From the NCBI GenBank assembly GCA_945948515.1, contig CAMFBH010000019.1, positions 1 to 40,157 on the forward strand: DNA of 40,157 nucleotides, written 5' to 3'. The DNA comes from an uncultured Clostridia bacterium (GTDB lineage Bacteria > Bacillota > Clostridia > Oscillospirales > Acutalibacteraceae). The position numbers and the translations under genes were made by a program. Of the stretch, positions 15,500 through 24,856 are shown in pieces (the stretch's first letter is position 1; the number at the start of each line of letters is the position of its first letter). The notes under the pieces are model-generated. The model saw nothing but the letters and a program-made list of their open reading frames with translations, was not told the DNA's origin and ran no database searches.

Positions 15500-17380
15500 T
15501 TGGGAACAAAACAATTTAAAGCAGAATCAAAAAAGCTGCTTGATATGATGATTAACTCAATTTACACAAACAAGGAGATTTTTCTCCGAGAGCTTATTTC
15601 AAACGCTTCCGATGCACTCGACAAGCTCTATTACCGCTCTCTTACCGACACTCAAATCGGTTTGAACCGCAATGATTTTGTTATTGAAATTAAGCCCGAC
15701 GAGGAGGGCAGAACATTAACAATTTCCGATAACGGTTGCGGAATGGATGCAAAGGAGCTTGAGCAAAATCTCGGAACAATCGCAAAAAGCGGTTCTCTCG
15801 CATTTAAGAACGACAACGAGAAGAAGGACGATGTTGATATTATCGGTCAATTCGGAGTTGGATTTTACTCCGCTTTCATGGTTGCCGACGATGTTACCGT
15901 TATAAGCAAGCCCTACGGAAGCAACGAAGCAAACAAGTGGCACTCAAAGGGTGTTTCCGGCTACACGGTTGAGCCCTGCGAAAAGGAGAGCTTCGGAACA
16001 GATGTTATTCTCCACATCAAAGAAGACGACGAGGACAACCGTTACAGTGAATTCCTTGACACCTACACCTTGAAATCGCTTGTTAAAAAATATTCCGATT
16101 ACATCCGCCACCCCATTAAAATGGATATTGAAACCTATCAGCCCAAGGAGGGCGGAGAAGAGGGCGAAACAGAAAAGGTTATTGAAAACCAAACCCTTAA
16201 CTCAATGGTTCCGATTTGGAAGCGCAGTGCAAAAGAAGTTACCGACGAGGAGTACAATGCTTTTTATTCCGAAAAGTTCTATGATTTTGAGCCTCCCGTT
16301 AAGGTAATTAAATCAACCGTTGAGGGTGCGGTAAGCTACGATTCTCTGCTGTTCATTCCTTCCCATACTCCCTACGACTATTATTCAAAGGACTACAAAA
16401 AGGGACTTTCCCTTTACTCAAGCGGCGTTATGATTATGGAAAGCTGTGCCGAGCTTTTGCCCGATTATTTCGCATTTGTTAAAGGCGTTGTTGACAGCGA
16501 GGACCTTTCGCTTAACATCAGCCGTGAAACACTTCAGCAAAACGCACAGGTTCAGAGAATTGCAAAAAGCATTGAAAAGAAAATAAAATCGGAGCTTGAA
16601 AAGCTTCTTAAAAACGACCGCGAAAAATACGATAAATTCTATTCCGCTTTCGGCAGAGCTTTGAAATTCGGTCTTTACAGCGACTACGGAATGCACAGAG
16701 AAACGCTTCAGGACCTTGTTATGTTCTATTCTTCAACGGAGAAAAAGAATGTTACTCTTGCGGAATATGTTGAAAGAATGGCAGACAGCCAAAAATCAAT
16801 TTACTACGCATGTGCCGAAAGCACCGACAAGGCGGACCTTCTTCCCCAGGTTGAAGCGGTTAAGGAAAAAGGATTTGAAATTCTTTACTGCACCGAGGAT
16901 GTTGATGAATTCTGCCTTAAAACCCTTATGAACTATAAGGAGAAGGATTTCAAAAATGTTTGCGCCGATGCTCTCGACCTTGACACAGATGCAGAAAAGG
17001 AAGAGCTCAAAAAAGCAAACGAGGAATCCAAGGAGCTTCTTGATTCAATGAAAGAATATATCGGCGATGTTACGGCGGTAAGATTCACAAACAAGCTTAA
17101 GAATCATCCTGTTTGCCTTTCTTCGGATGGGGAAATCTCTATTGAGATGGAAAAGGTTTTAAACGCAATCCCTGCAAACGACCAAAAGGTTAAGGCTCAG
17201 CTTGCGCTTGAAATTAACAAAGACCATCCGATTGCCTCAAAGCTTTCAGAGCTTTTTAACAGCGATAAAGACAAGCTTGAAAAATATTCAAAGCTTCTTT
17301 ATAATCAGGCGCGCCTTATTGAAGGACTTCCGATTGATAATCCAACCGAGTTTTCAAACTTAATCTGCGAGCTTATGTAA
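15500..17380 (+). CDS. htpG: Molecular chaperone HtpG (Hsp90)
   Basis: A 626-residue cytoplasmic Hsp90. The N-terminal GHKL ATPase motifs are clear: [23 protein letters not shown], and the lid [16 protein letters not shown] middle domain follows ([16 protein letters not shown]), then a dimerisation domain. The length matches bacterial HtpG. An ATG at 15491 is in frame, but the AAAGGA sequence abuts it. The TTG at 15500 lies at normal distance from AAAGGA and begins the protein at [10 protein letters not shown], which matches known HtpG N-termini, so TTG is preferred. It is a single gene between its CIRCE-controlled promoter and a strong terminator. Confidence 0.97.
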   Translation: MGTKQFKAESKKLLDMMINSIYTNKEIFLRELISNASDALDKLYYRSLTDTQIGLNRNDFVIEIKPDEEGRTLTISDNGCGMDAKELEQNLGTIAKSGSLAFKNDNEKKDDVDIIGQFGVGFYSAFMVADDVTVISKPYGSNEANKWHSKGVSGYTVEPCEKESFGTDVILHIKEDDEDNRYSEFLDTYTLKSLVKKYSDYIRHPIKMDIETYQPKEGGEEGETEKVIENQTLNSMVPIWKRSAKEVTDEEYNAFYSEKFYDFEPPVKVIKSTVEGAVSYDSLLFIPSHTPYDYYSKDYKKGLSLYSSGVMIMESCAELLPDYFAFVKGVVDSEDLSLNISRETLQQNAQVQRIAKSIEKKIKSELEKLLKNDREKYDKFYSAFGRALKFGLYSDYGMHRETLQDLVMFYSSTEKKNVTLAEYVERMADSQKSIYYACAESTDKADLLPQVEAVKEKGFEILYCTEDVDEFCLKTLMNYKEKDFKNVCADALDLDTDAEKEELKKANEESKELLDSMKEYIGDVTAVRFTNKLKNHPVCLSSDGEISIEMEKVLNAIPANDQKVKAQLALEINKDHPIASKLSELFNSDKDKLEKYSKLLYNQARLIEGLPIDNPTEFSNLICELM

Positions 17381-17384
17381 TATT

Positions 17385-17414
17385 AAACGGCTTCCCTTTT
17401 GGGAAGCCGTTTTT
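17385..17414 (+). terminator. Intrinsic terminator of htpG
   Basis: A perfect 12 bp stem (AAACGGCTTCCC with GGGAAGCCGTTT), a TTTT loop and a T tail, between convergent htpG and queT. It may also act weakly for queT. Confidence 0.88.
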
Positions 17415-17431
17415 ATTTGCAAAATCTTTGT

Positions 17432-17965
17432 TCAGTTTATACTTAAAAGGCGTTTATAAAGCCCTTTCTTTGTTAAAGCAACATACAGCAGCGTTCCGAG
17501 AACAAGCAAAACTGTCGCTTCTCCGATAAATACATAAAGCGCATTAATTCCGAAAGCGGCAAGGGTGAAGCCGTTTTCCGAAAGATAAAACGCAAGCTCT
17601 GCGCCGACAATGGGAGCATTGAAAAGCGCCGGCATCAACAGTCCTAAAAACGGAATGCTCTTGATTTTAACATTTCTGAGAAAATACATTGCAAGCGTTG
17701 CAAGCAGAGTTGCCAGAGTTCCGGCAAGCCAATCAATCGGAAGCGCCGCGGCATTTGAAATGTTGAAAATAAGGCATCCGACAGTGAGCCCCGGTATTGC
17801 CGCAGGAGTAAAAAATGCGAAAATACAAAGCGCTTCACTCGCCCTGAACTGGATTGCCATGCTTGTTGTTCCGGGCAACAAAAGATTCTGCGCATATGTT
17901 AAAACAACATAGAGCGCAGCAAGCACCGCCGCATGAACAACAAAAAGAGTTTTTTTGTTTTTCAT
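17432..17965 (-). CDS. queT: QueT-family queuosine-precursor transporter (ECF S component)
   Basis: A 177-residue, strongly hydrophobic membrane protein with about six helices. It carries the QueT-type segments SMAIQFRASEALCIFAFF and PGLTVGCLIFNISN, followed by a DWLAGTLATLLATL stretch. QueT is the substrate-binding S component that works with the shared ECF ATPase/T module (not in this window) to import a queuosine precursor such as preQ1 or preQ0. The ATG has a strong GGAGGA ribosome binding site. The function is supported independently by the preQ1-I-like riboswitch directly upstream, which would mask that site. Confidence 0.88.
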   Translation of the reverse strand: MKNKKTLFVVHAAVLAALYVVLTYAQNLLLPGTTSMAIQFRASEALCIFAFFTPAAIPGLTVGCLIFNISNAAALPIDWLAGTLATLLATLAMYFLRNVKIKSIPFLGLLMPALFNAPIVGAELAFYLSENGFTLAAFGINALYVFIGEATVLLVLGTLLYVALTKKGLYKRLLSIN

Positions 17966-17977
17966 TCTTATTAAATT

Positions 17978-18019
17978 CCTCCGTAGTTTTATTTAAAGTC
18001 AGGATTTTGCGAACTGACA
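17978..18019 (-). promoter_or_regulatory. preQ1-I-like riboswitch controlling queT translation
   Basis: Read on the minus strand: P1 stem GTCAG (18018-18014) with CTGAC (18002-17998), a loop starting TTCGC and ending ATC, then an A-rich tail ending AAAACTACGGAGG. This matches the short preQ1-I H-type pseudoknot: 5 bp P1, a loop beginning UUC, and an A-rich 3' strand leading into the purine-rich ribosome binding site, whose GGA can pair with the UCC at the 3' end of the loop. The predicted transcription start falls at the first base of P1, and the downstream gene is queT. By comparison with known preQ1-I switches, ligand would repress translation. Confidence 0.82.
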
Positions 18020-18025
18020 AAAACA

Positions 18026-18053
18026 ATTATATATCACAGTTAAAAAATGTCAA
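18026..18053 (-). promoter_or_regulatory. Consensus promoter for the queT riboswitch transcript
   Basis: On the minus strand TTGACA (18053-18048) and TATAAT (18031-18026) with a 16 nt spacer. Initiation about 7 nt downstream would start the RNA at the riboswitch. Confidence 0.85.
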
Positions 18054-18061
18054 GAAAATAA

Positions 18062-18090
18062 TTGATTTTTTAATAGCCCTTCTGTATAAT
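18062..18090 (+). promoter_or_regulatory. Promoter for the EIIC-like gene
   Basis: TTGATT (18062-18067), 17 nt, TATAAT (18085-18090). It diverges from the queT promoter only 9 nt away, so the two could interfere or share control. A short ACAG/CTGT hairpin lies in the leader at about 18106-18122. Confidence 0.65.
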
Positions 18091-18144
18091 CAAAAATATA
18101 ATTGTTACAGTATCTCTGCTGTAAATAATAGAGTTGGAGGAAAT

Positions 18145-19575
18145 ATGAAAAATTTATACCTTGACACAAAGAAAAAGATTTACCGAACAACGGCAATAAT
18201 GTTTGTTGTTCAGCTATTCGGCGCACTCGGTGCAGGCTTTTTCTTCGCTGTGCAAAACCTGTTTCAAAAATACCACCTTCTCGGTGCAACCGGCGCAGTA
18301 AACGAGCCCAATCTTTGGTTTATTCTTTTTTGGGCAACCGATTTCTTTTTTGTTGCAATGGTGCTTGTTTTGTCGTATCTTATTGCGGGGATACCGGCAA
18401 TCGCTCCCGCTCTTGCACTTTCGGTTTATTTCTGCCATTTCCAAACCGCTCCTGTAAGCGCAGAGGAAATGTACAACTGCTATTTTGCAACACCTGCGAG
18501 TTATTCAAACGCAACCTCAATAGGCTATATGGGCTATTTAATAATGGCGGTTTTCCTGGCTCTTATGATTAAGCTTCTTTTTGCAGGCTGGACCAATCTT
18601 AAGCCTTCAATAGGCAGAGGTTTTGATAATCTTCTTGCAAAGCTTCGCAAAAAAATTAAAGCAATTCCAAATGAGCTCAAAGGAATAGAAATCGTTGAGG
18701 GCGTTGACCTTATTGTTATGATTCTTATTCTTCCCGTTGCTTCTGCGGCGCTCACATTTGTTCTTATTAAATACGGAATTGAAGCTCCGTTTGCGGCTTT
18801 GGCAAATTCGCTTTCGGGAATCCTTACCGCTCTTTCCGAGCAGAATGTTATTTTAACGGCTCTTGTTATGGGGCTTATGGTTGGCTTTGACCTTATCGGT
18901 CCGCTGTCCTATTCCGCATTCGGAGTTGCCGTTGCCGCTTACCTTTCAACAGGTAACGCTCAGCTTGTAACAATTTACAGCGTTTGCTTTATAACTGTCG
19001 GCTGGAGCGCATTCTTCGGCGTTCTCTGCAACAAGATATTTAAAAAAGGCGGAAAATCCGATACCGACGATTTCAACATAACAGTTTCCGGTCCGATTAA
19101 CGCATTTTTCGAAAACATTAAGCTGACAACTGCATTCTCCATGCCGTATGCATACAGAAGCCCGCTCACCGTTATTCCCGGTTTAATGGCAGGCTCGGCT
19201 GTGGGCGGAGTTCTCACCGCTCTTTTCAAAATTGTTAACACGGCATACACCGACGGCTCGCTTCCGAAATACACAATCGGAAAATATACCTACGGCGCAG
19301 TTGATTATACATATGCCGAAATGTTCAGACGCGGCGACCTTTATATGAGCTTTACTCTTCCGCTCCGTTCAGGAGATTGGCTGACATGCAGAATTCCTCT
19401 GTTCGTAATTATTCTTGTTAGCGGATTTGTCGGCGGTCTTGTTATAATGGGACTTAAAGAGCTTGAATACCGCTTCCTTTCAAAGCGCGGCTGCTATTAC
19501 GAATCAAACGGCGATATGGTTATTGAAATCAGAGAGTACGGAAAAAAGCTCGCACAGAGCATTAAAACAAAATAA
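18145..19575 (+). CDS. Stand-alone PTS EIIC-like (fructose family) membrane protein, atypical
   Basis: A 476-residue integral membrane protein with about ten hydrophobic segments. MGLMVGFDLIGPLSYSAFG resembles the fructose-family EIIC motif (FDMGGPVNKAA), and SMPYAYRSPLTVIPG followed by GSAVGGVLTALF resembles the later IPFAxxDPLRVIPS region. The conserved Thr-Glu-Gly before IPFA reads Thr-Ala-Phe here, so the sugar-site glutamate appears lost. There is no EIIA or EIIB domain or gene nearby. It could be a specialised permease or a PTS component served from elsewhere; the substrate is unknown. A longer frame reaches back to 17854 across the queT promoter, but GGAGG ahead of the ATG at 18145 sets the start. 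It ends at a strong terminator. Confidence 0.68.
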   Translation: MKNLYLDTKKKIYRTTAIMFVVQLFGALGAGFFFAVQNLFQKYHLLGATGAVNEPNLWFILFWATDFFFVAMVLVLSYLIAGIPAIAPALALSVYFCHFQTAPVSAEEMYNCYFATPASYSNATSIGYMGYLIMAVFLALMIKLLFAGWTNLKPSIGRGFDNLLAKLRKKIKAIPNELKGIEIVEGVDLIVMILILPVASAALTFVLIKYGIEAPFAALANSLSGILTALSEQNVILTALVMGLMVGFDLIGPLSYSAFGVAVAAYLSTGNAQLVTIYSVCFITVGWSAFFGVLCNKIFKKGGKSDTDDFNITVSGPINAFFENIKLTTAFSMPYAYRSPLTVIPGLMAGSAVGGVLTALFKIVNTAYTDGSLPKYTIGKYTYGAVDYTYAEMFRRGDLYMSFTLPLRSGDWLTCRIPLFVIILVSGFVGGLVIMGLKELEYRFLSKRGCYYESNGDMVIEIREYGKKLAQSIKTK

Positions 19576-19589
19576 ACCATCAAAATTTT

Positions 19590-19618
19590 AAGGCTCCCTA
19601 TAATCAGGGAGCCTTTTC
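19590..19618 (+). terminator. Intrinsic terminator of the EIIC-like gene
   Basis: AAGGCTCCCT pairs with AGGGAGCCTT around ATAATC, followed by TT. It lies directly beside the convergent nfnB stop and is nearly symmetric, so it may serve both. Confidence 0.82.
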
Positions 19619-19619
19619 G

Positions 19620-21002
19620 TTACTGCTTATTAAGATATTCAATTATTGATTTTGCGGCAAGTTTTCCCGCACCCATTGCAAGAATAACCGTTGCTGCACC
19701 GGTTACGGCATCTCCGCCTGCATAAACGCCCTGCTTTGAGGTCATTTCACTCTCATCAACAACAAGACCGCCGCGGCTGTTAACGCTCAAGCCGGGAGTT
19801 GTGTTTTTAATAAGAGGATTGGGAGATGTGCCTATTGCAATAATAACACTCTCGGCGCTTATTTCAAATTCCGAGCCCTCAACCTCAACAGGTCTTCTTC
19901 TGCCCGAAGCATCGGGTTCGCCGAGCTCCATTTTTACGCATTTAACCGCTTTAACAAAATTATTTTCATCGCCGATTATCTCAACGGGGTTTGTTAAAAT
20001 ATCAAATTCAATTCCCTCTTCAATGGCATTTTCAACCTCTTCCGCTCTTGCAGGAAGCTCGCTCATTGAACGGCGGTAAATAATATGAACATTTTCTGCA
20101 CCGAGACGAAGCGCACATCTTGCGGCATCCATTGCAACATTTCCGCCGCCGACAACGCAAACCTTCTTTGCTTTAATAATGGGAGTTCTTGAATCCTCCT
20201 CGTAGGCTTTCATAAGATTAACCCTTGTTAAAAACTCATTTGCACTGTAAACGCCCTTGAGATTTTCTCCGGGTATTCCCATAAACCTCGGAAGTCCTGC
20301 GCCCGAGCCAATGAACACGGCATCAAAGCCCTCATTCTGAATAAGGTCATCAACCGAAAGAGACTTTCCGATAATAACATTTGTTACTATTTTAACTCCC
20401 ATTGCCTTGAGAGTTTCTATTTCATTCTTAACTATCTGCTTTGGCAGTCTGAATTCGGGAATTCCGTAAACTAAAACGCCTCCTGCAATATGAAGCGCCT
20501 CAAAAACAGTTACATCACAGCCTGCCTTTGCAAGCTCTCCCGCACAGGTAAGTCCGCTCGGTCCCGAGCCTATAACGGCAACCTTTTTACCGTTCGATTC
20601 TTTTACCTCAATCTCTGATTTTCCCGAACAGTAATCGGCAACAAATCTTTCAAGCCTACCGATACCGACGCTCTCGCCCTTTATTCCTCTTACGCATCTG
20701 CCCTCGCACTGTGTTTCCTGAGGACAAACTCTTCCGCAAACAGCAGGAAGCGTTGAGCTTTGGCGAATAATTTGATATGCTTCTTCAAATTTTTCCTGCG
20801 CAACCTTCTCAATAAACGCGGGTATATCAATACTTACGGGGCAACCCTGAGTACAGGGCTTATGCTTGCAGTTCAGGCATCGCTTTGCTTCGGCAACGGC
20901 AGTTTCCCTGTCGTAGCCTACGGCAACCTCCTTAAAGCTCTTTGCTCTCTCTTTTGCATCAAGAGTGGGCATCGGATGCTTTTTCGGGCTCATATCAGCC
21001 AT
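19620..21002 (-). CDS. nfnB: NfnB-like large subunit (GltA/glutamate-synthase-small-subunit-like flavoprotein)
   Basis: A 460-residue FAD, NAD(P) and Fe-S protein. The N-terminus has two cysteine clusters (CLNCKHKPCTQGCP and CGRVCPQETQCEGRC) for [4Fe-4S] centres. Two Rossmann motifs follow: VIGSGPSGLTCAGELA for FAD and VVGGGNVAMDAARCA for NADPH. The family is usually labelled NADPH-dependent glutamate synthase small chain, but the adjacent upstream partner (21002-21844) and the absence of a glutamate synthase large subunit point to NfnB of the electron-bifurcating NADH-dependent ferredoxin:NADP+ oxidoreductase. The ATG at 21002 has AAGGAGGTG upstream and overlaps the partner stop (TAATG); the longer frame to 21032 is rejected. 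Confidence 0.92.
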   Translation of the reverse strand: MADMSPKKHPMPTLDAKERAKSFKEVAVGYDRETAVAEAKRCLNCKHKPCTQGCPVSIDIPAFIEKVAQEKFEEAYQIIRQSSTLPAVCGRVCPQETQCEGRCVRGIKGESVGIGRLERFVADYCSGKSEIEVKESNGKKVAVIGSGPSGLTCAGELAKAGCDVTVFEALHIAGGVLVYGIPEFRLPKQIVKNEIETLKAMGVKIVTNVIIGKSLSVDDLIQNEGFDAVFIGSGAGLPRFMGIPGENLKGVYSANEFLTRVNLMKAYEEDSRTPIIKAKKVCVVGGGNVAMDAARCALRLGAENVHIIYRRSMSELPARAEEVENAIEEGIEFDILTNPVEIIGDENNFVKAVKCVKMELGEPDASGRRRPVEVEGSEFEISAESVIIAIGTSPNPLIKNTTPGLSVNSRGGLVVDESEMTSKQGVYAGGDAVTGAATVILAMGAGKLAAKSIIEYLNKQ

Positions 21003-21844
21003 TACTGCACCTCCTTGTGTAGCAAATTGCACGCCTCTTCACGAGCATGCTTTTCAAAATCTCCGTACATTCTCGAGCGATCCATCGCCTCGTCGAAATC
21101 AATAAGATGACCGTCAAACTCCGGTCCGTCAACGCATGCAAACTTAGTTTCTCCGCCAACGGTAAGGCGGCAGCCGCCGCACATTCCCGTTCCGTCAATC
21201 ATAATCGGATTCATTGAAACTATTGTTTTTATGCCGTATTTTTTAGTTACATCGCAAACGAACTTCATCATAATCAGCGGTCCGATTGCGTAAACAGCGT
21301 CGTACTCCTCGCCCGAAGCAATAAGCTCCTCAAGAGCATTTGTTACAAGACCCTTTTTACCGCATGAGCCGTCGTCGCTCATAAGAACATATTTATCTGA
21401 AACTGCTTCAAATTCCTTTTGAAGAATAACAAGCTCCTTAGTTCTGAATCCTGTAACCGTGTGAACAACGGCGCCGTTACCATGAAGCTTTTTTGCAACG
21501 GGGTATGCTATTGCACAGCCGACACCGCCGCCGATTACGGCAACCTTTTTCAATCCGTCAAGCTCGCTCGCTTTTCCGAGAGGCCCTGCAACGGCCTCAA
21601 GATAATCACCCTCCTGCTTTTCAGAGAGCATCATTGTTGAAGAGCCGACAGTTTGAAAAATAATGGTTATGCTTTGCTCTTCTCTGTTATAATCCGCAAT
21701 GGTGAGAGGTATTCTCTCACTGTCCGGAGAAGCACAAACAATGACAAACTGACCGGGCTCTGCCTTTTTTGCAACATACGGCGCTTCAACAGTCATTTTA
21801 ACAACCGTATCATTCAGCTTTTCTTTACTGATAATCTTATGCAT
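21002..21844 (-). CDS. nfnA: NfnA-like small subunit (sulfide/dihydroorotate-dehydrogenase-like FAD/NAD-binding protein)
   Basis: About 280 residues with a ferredoxin-reductase fold: an FAD domain (KKAEPGQFVIV; RIPLTIAD), an NAD domain (AVIGGGVGCAIAYPVA) and a C-terminal [2Fe-2S] cysteine cluster (GTGMCGGCRL, FACVDGPEFDGH). With nfnB it forms NfnAB, which couples NADH and reduced ferredoxin oxidation to NADP+ reduction and supplies NADPH in anaerobes. The two genes overlap by one base, typical of a stable complex. The ATG at 21844 fits known N-termini; one 15 nt upstream (21859) is possible. The electron-bifurcation role is by family, not shown by sequence alone. Confidence 0.91.
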   Translation of the reverse strand: MHKIISKEKLNDTVVKMTVEAPYVAKKAEPGQFVIVCASPDSERIPLTIADYNREEQSITIIFQTVGSSTMMLSEKQEGDYLEAVAGPLGKASELDGLKKVAVIGGGVGCAIAYPVAKKLHGNGAVVHTVTGFRTKELVILQKEFEAVSDKYVLMSDDGSCGKKGLVTNALEELIASGEEYDAVYAIGPLIMMKFVCDVTKKYGIKTIVSMNPIMIDGTGMCGGCRLTVGGETKFACVDGPEFDGHLIDFDEAMDRSRMYGDFEKHAREEACNLLHKEVQ

Positions 21845-21910
21845 ATATATCAAATCCATCCTAATACCTATATATTAAAATATATTAATTTGTTAAAAGA
21901 GAGTATTTAT

Positions 21911-21939
21911 ATAATAGTGAAATAGAAAGTTATTGTCAA
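21911..21939 (-). promoter_or_regulatory. Promoter for nfnAB
   Basis: On the minus strand TTGACA (21939-21934) and TATTAT (21916-21911) with a 17 nt spacer, about 70 nt upstream of nfnA. Confidence 0.75.
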
Positions 21940-22020
21940 TAGAAAGATTTTGCCTTTTTTATTAGTTTAACAAAAATTTATATTTTTTTCACAAAAAGAC
22001 TATACTTTTTTTCACGCTTT

Positions 22021-22029
22021 TGCTATTAT
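22021..22029 (+). promoter_or_regulatory. Possible extended -10 promoter for abfA-fprA
   Basis: TGC-TATTAT (22021-22029) is an extended -10. The -35 position (22001-22006) reads TATACT, a poor match, so a transcription activator may be needed. The surrounding 21940-22020 is A/T-rich with no other recognisable signal. Confidence 0.4.
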
Positions 22030-22059
22030 AAAAAAAACGAATTTTGCGAGGAAAGAATT

Positions 22060-23541
22060 ATGGAAAAATACTTAATCAATCCCAACCAAAAGCTTTCAAA
22101 AATCAACAAGGATATTTACGGTCATTTCAGCGAACATCTCGGCAGATGCATTTACGAAGGCCTTTATGTTGGCGAAAACAGTAAAATCCCGAATGTTAAC
22201 GGCATGCGCTGCGATGTTGTTAACGCACTAAAGGAAATGGGAATCCCCGTTCTTCGCTGGCCGGGCGGCTGCTTTGCCGATGAATATCACTGGAAAGACG
22301 GTATCGGTCCAAAGGAAAGCCGTAAAAAAATGATTAACACTCACTGGGGCGGAGTTGTTGAAGATAATTCTTTCGGAACGCATGAATATTTTGAGCTTAT
22401 TTCTCAGCTCGGATGCGATGCTTACATAAACGGCAATGTCGGCTCGGGCACTGTTCAGGAAATGAGCGAATGGGTTGAATATATGACCTTCGGCGGACTT
22501 TCTCCCATGAGTGAGCTCCGCGAAAAGAACGGAAGAAAAGAGCCGTGGAGGGTTAAATACTTCGGAGTAGGAAACGAAAACTGGGGCTGCGGCGGAAATA
22601 TGCATCCCGAATACTATGCAGACCTTTTCAGAAGATACAACACATATGTAAGAGATTACAATTCCGACTCAAGAATTTACAGAATTGCCTGCGGTGCAAA
22701 CGCTTTCGACTACAACTGGACCGAGAGAGTTATGAAATCCGCCCGTGACAGAATGAACGGTATTTCTCTTCACTACTACACCGTTCCCCATAATTGGGAC
22801 AAAAAGGGTGCCGCTACTGTTTTTGACGAGAACGAATACTATCTCACTCTCGGTAAGGCATATAAAATGGAAGAGCTTGTTTCAAGGCATATTGATGTTA
22901 TGAACCGCTACGATCCCGATAAGAGAGTTGACCTTATTGTTGACGAATGGGGTACATGGTTTGATGTTGAAGAGGGAACAAATCCGGGATTCCTTTATCA
23001 GCAGAGCACAATGCGTGATGCAATTGTTGCCGCTCTCACTCTCAACATTTTCAACAAGCATTCAGACCGTATTAAGATGGCTAACATTGCTCAAACCGTT
23101 AATGTTCTTCAGGCAGTTGTTTTAACCGACGGAGAAAAAATGCTTCTCACTCCCACCTATCACATTTTCAAAATGTTTAAGGACCACCAGAACGCAACTC
23201 TCCTCGGCTCACACATAACCACCAAAACCGAAAAAACCGACGGCGGTATTCTTCCTCAGCTCATTGAATCCGCTTCAATGGCAGACGACGGAACAATTAC
23301 TGCAACAATAGTTAACACATCGGCAACGGAGGCTGCGGAGCTTCGCTGTCAGATTGCAGACACAAGCTCCTGCGAAATCAGCGCTGAAATTCTTACCGGA
23401 AAAACAGATGCTTACAATGATTTTGACAAGGCTCCCAATGTTGAAACAAAGAAATTTGACGCATTCAAAACTCTTTCAGACGGTTTTGAAGCAAATCTTC
23501 CTGCTTGCAGTGCAGTAAAATTCACAATTAAAAGAGGCTAA
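22060..23541 (+). CDS. abfA: Alpha-L-arabinofuranosidase, glycoside hydrolase family 51
   Basis: A 493-residue retaining GH51 enzyme that releases terminal L-arabinofuranose from arabinan, arabinoxylan or arabino-oligosaccharides. The catalytic TIM barrel is visible, with the acid/base E173 in [11 protein letters not shown] and the nucleophile E296 in LIVDEWGTW, plus [13 protein letters not shown] near the N-terminus. A C-terminal beta-sandwich completes it. There is no signal peptide, so it acts in the cytoplasm on imported oligosaccharides, which fits the GPH-type symporter downstream. The ATG has a GAGGA ribosome binding site. The flavodiiron gene starts 3 nt after its stop. Confidence 0.96.
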   Translation: MEKYLINPNQKLSKINKDIYGHFSEHLGRCIYEGLYVGENSKIPNVNGMRCDVVNALKEMGIPVLRWPGGCFADEYHWKDGIGPKESRKKMINTHWGGVVEDNSFGTHEYFELISQLGCDAYINGNVGSGTVQEMSEWVEYMTFGGLSPMSELREKNGRKEPWRVKYFGVGNENWGCGGNMHPEYYADLFRRYNTYVRDYNSDSRIYRIACGANAFDYNWTERVMKSARDRMNGISLHYYTVPHNWDKKGAATVFDENEYYLTLGKAYKMEELVSRHIDVMNRYDPDKRVDLIVDEWGTWFDVEEGTNPGFLYQQSTMRDAIVAALTLNIFNKHSDRIKMANIAQTVNVLQAVVLTDGEKMLLTPTYHIFKMFKDHQNATLLGSHITTKTEKTDGGILPQLIESASMADDGTITATIVNTSATEAAELRCQIADTSSCEISAEILTGKTDAYNDFDKAPNVETKKFDAFKTLSDGFEANLPACSAVKFTIKRG

Positions 23542-23544
23542 AAA

Positions 23545-24696
23545 ATGTATATTTCAGATTCAGTAAAATATGTTGGAGTTAACGATACGGATATTGATCT
23601 TTTTGAAAGCCAATATCCCGTTGAAGAGGGCATTTCATACAACTCCTATGTTATATTCGACAACAAAACCGCCGTTATGGACACAGTTGACAAGCGTAAA
23701 ACAGACGAATGGCTCAAAAATCTTGAAGATGTTTCCTGCGAGCCCGATTATCTTGTTATCCACCATATCGAGCCCGACCATGCAGGCAGCATAGGCGCAT
23801 TCTGCGAGAAATACCCAAACGCAAAGCTCGTTTCAAACGCAAAAACCTTTGCAATGCTTCCTCAGTTTTTTGAGGGGCTTGACCTTGAATCAAAGAAGGT
23901 TGTAGTCGCCGACGGAGATACTCTTTCGCTCGGAACCCACACTCTTAAATTTATTTTTGCTCCTATGGTTCACTGGCCCGAGGTTATGCTCAGCTATGAG
24001 GAAAGCGAAAATCTTCTTTTCTCGGCAGACGCTTTCGGAAAATTCGGTGCGCTCACCGATGAAGAGGACGATGACTGGGCTTGCGAGGCAAGGCGCTACT
24101 ATTTCAACATAGTTGGTAAATACGGTGCTCCCGTTTCAACTCTTCTTAAAAAAGCAAGCGCTCTTGACATTAAAAAAATTCTTCCGCTTCACGGTCCCGT
24201 GCTTGATAAAAATCTTGAGTACTATATCGGGAAATACACCGTTTGGAGCAGCTATGAATGTGAAGACAAGGGATTTCTTGTTGCATATGCTTCAATTCAC
24301 GGAAACACCGCAGAGGCTGCTGAATTTGTTGCAAAAACTCTTGAGGATAAGGGCGAAATGGTTGAACTTTTTGACCTTTGCAGATGCGACACAGCCGAGG
24401 CTATTGAAGCGGCCTTCCGCTATGACAGAGCAATTCTTCTTGCTTCAAGCTACGACGGGGGAGTGTTCCTTCCCATGGAGGATTTCCTCATACACCTTCG
24501 CTCAAAGGCTTATCAAAAGCGCCGCGTAGCACTTGTTCAAAACGGTGCTTGGGGTCCGACCGCTATCAGAGCAATGAAGCCCTATCTTGAAAATATGAAG
24601 GAAATTACTCTTTGCGAAAAAGAGGTAACTCTTAAATCAATTCTAAATGAAAGCGCAAAGAAAGAGCTTCTCTCTCTTATTGATGAAATGATGTAA
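23545..24696 (+). CDS. fprA: Flavodiiron protein (FprA-like O2/NO reductase)
   Basis: A 383-residue class A flavodiiron protein with an N-terminal metallo-beta-lactamase-fold diiron domain and a C-terminal flavodoxin domain (about 250-383, YASIHGNTAEAAEFVA for FMN). Diiron ligands: H74-x-E76-x-D78-H79 in HHIEPDHAG, H143 in MVHWPEV, D162 in SADAFG and the H in LPLHGP. There is no rubredoxin domain, so electrons come from a separate partner. The enzyme reduces O2 to water (or NO to N2O) and protects anaerobes. It lies 3 nt after the arabinofuranosidase gene, an unexpected partner for an oxygen-defence enzyme, and the pair ends at a strong terminator. Confidence 0.95.
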   Translation: MYISDSVKYVGVNDTDIDLFESQYPVEEGISYNSYVIFDNKTAVMDTVDKRKTDEWLKNLEDVSCEPDYLVIHHIEPDHAGSIGAFCEKYPNAKLVSNAKTFAMLPQFFEGLDLESKKVVVADGDTLSLGTHTLKFIFAPMVHWPEVMLSYEESENLLFSADAFGKFGALTDEEDDDWACEARRYYFNIVGKYGAPVSTLLKKASALDIKKILPLHGPVLDKNLEYYIGKYTVWSSYECEDKGFLVAYASIHGNTAEAAEFVAKTLEDKGEMVELFDLCRCDTAEAIEAAFRYDRAILLASSYDGGVFLPMEDFLIHLRSKAYQKRRVALVQNGAWGPTAIRAMKPYLENMKEITLCEKEVTLKSILNESAKKELLSLIDEMM

Positions 24697-24713
24697 TAAT
24701 TATTTGAACTAAG

Positions 24714-24744
24714 CTCTTCGTTCAGGCTGAACGAAGAGTTTTTT
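24714..24744 (+). terminator. Intrinsic terminator of abfA-fprA
   Basis: A perfect 10 bp stem (CTCTTCGTTC with GAACGAAGAG), a 5 nt loop and six T residues. Confidence 0.93.
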
Positions 24745-24762
24745 CTCATTTTAAACAATATG

Positions 24763-24791
24763 TTGATAAAATATTAATAATATGTTATTAT
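24763..24791 (+). promoter_or_regulatory. Promoter for the GPH-type symporter
   Basis: TTGATA (24763-24768), 17 nt ending in TGT, and TATTAT (24786-24791), an extended -10 form. The leader is about 60 nt. Confidence 0.65.
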
Positions 24792-24856
24792 ATTTTAGTC
24801 ACTCGATTGCAAAGCCTTATCGGCGTTTGCGGTCAATACATAATAAGGAGAAAAAA

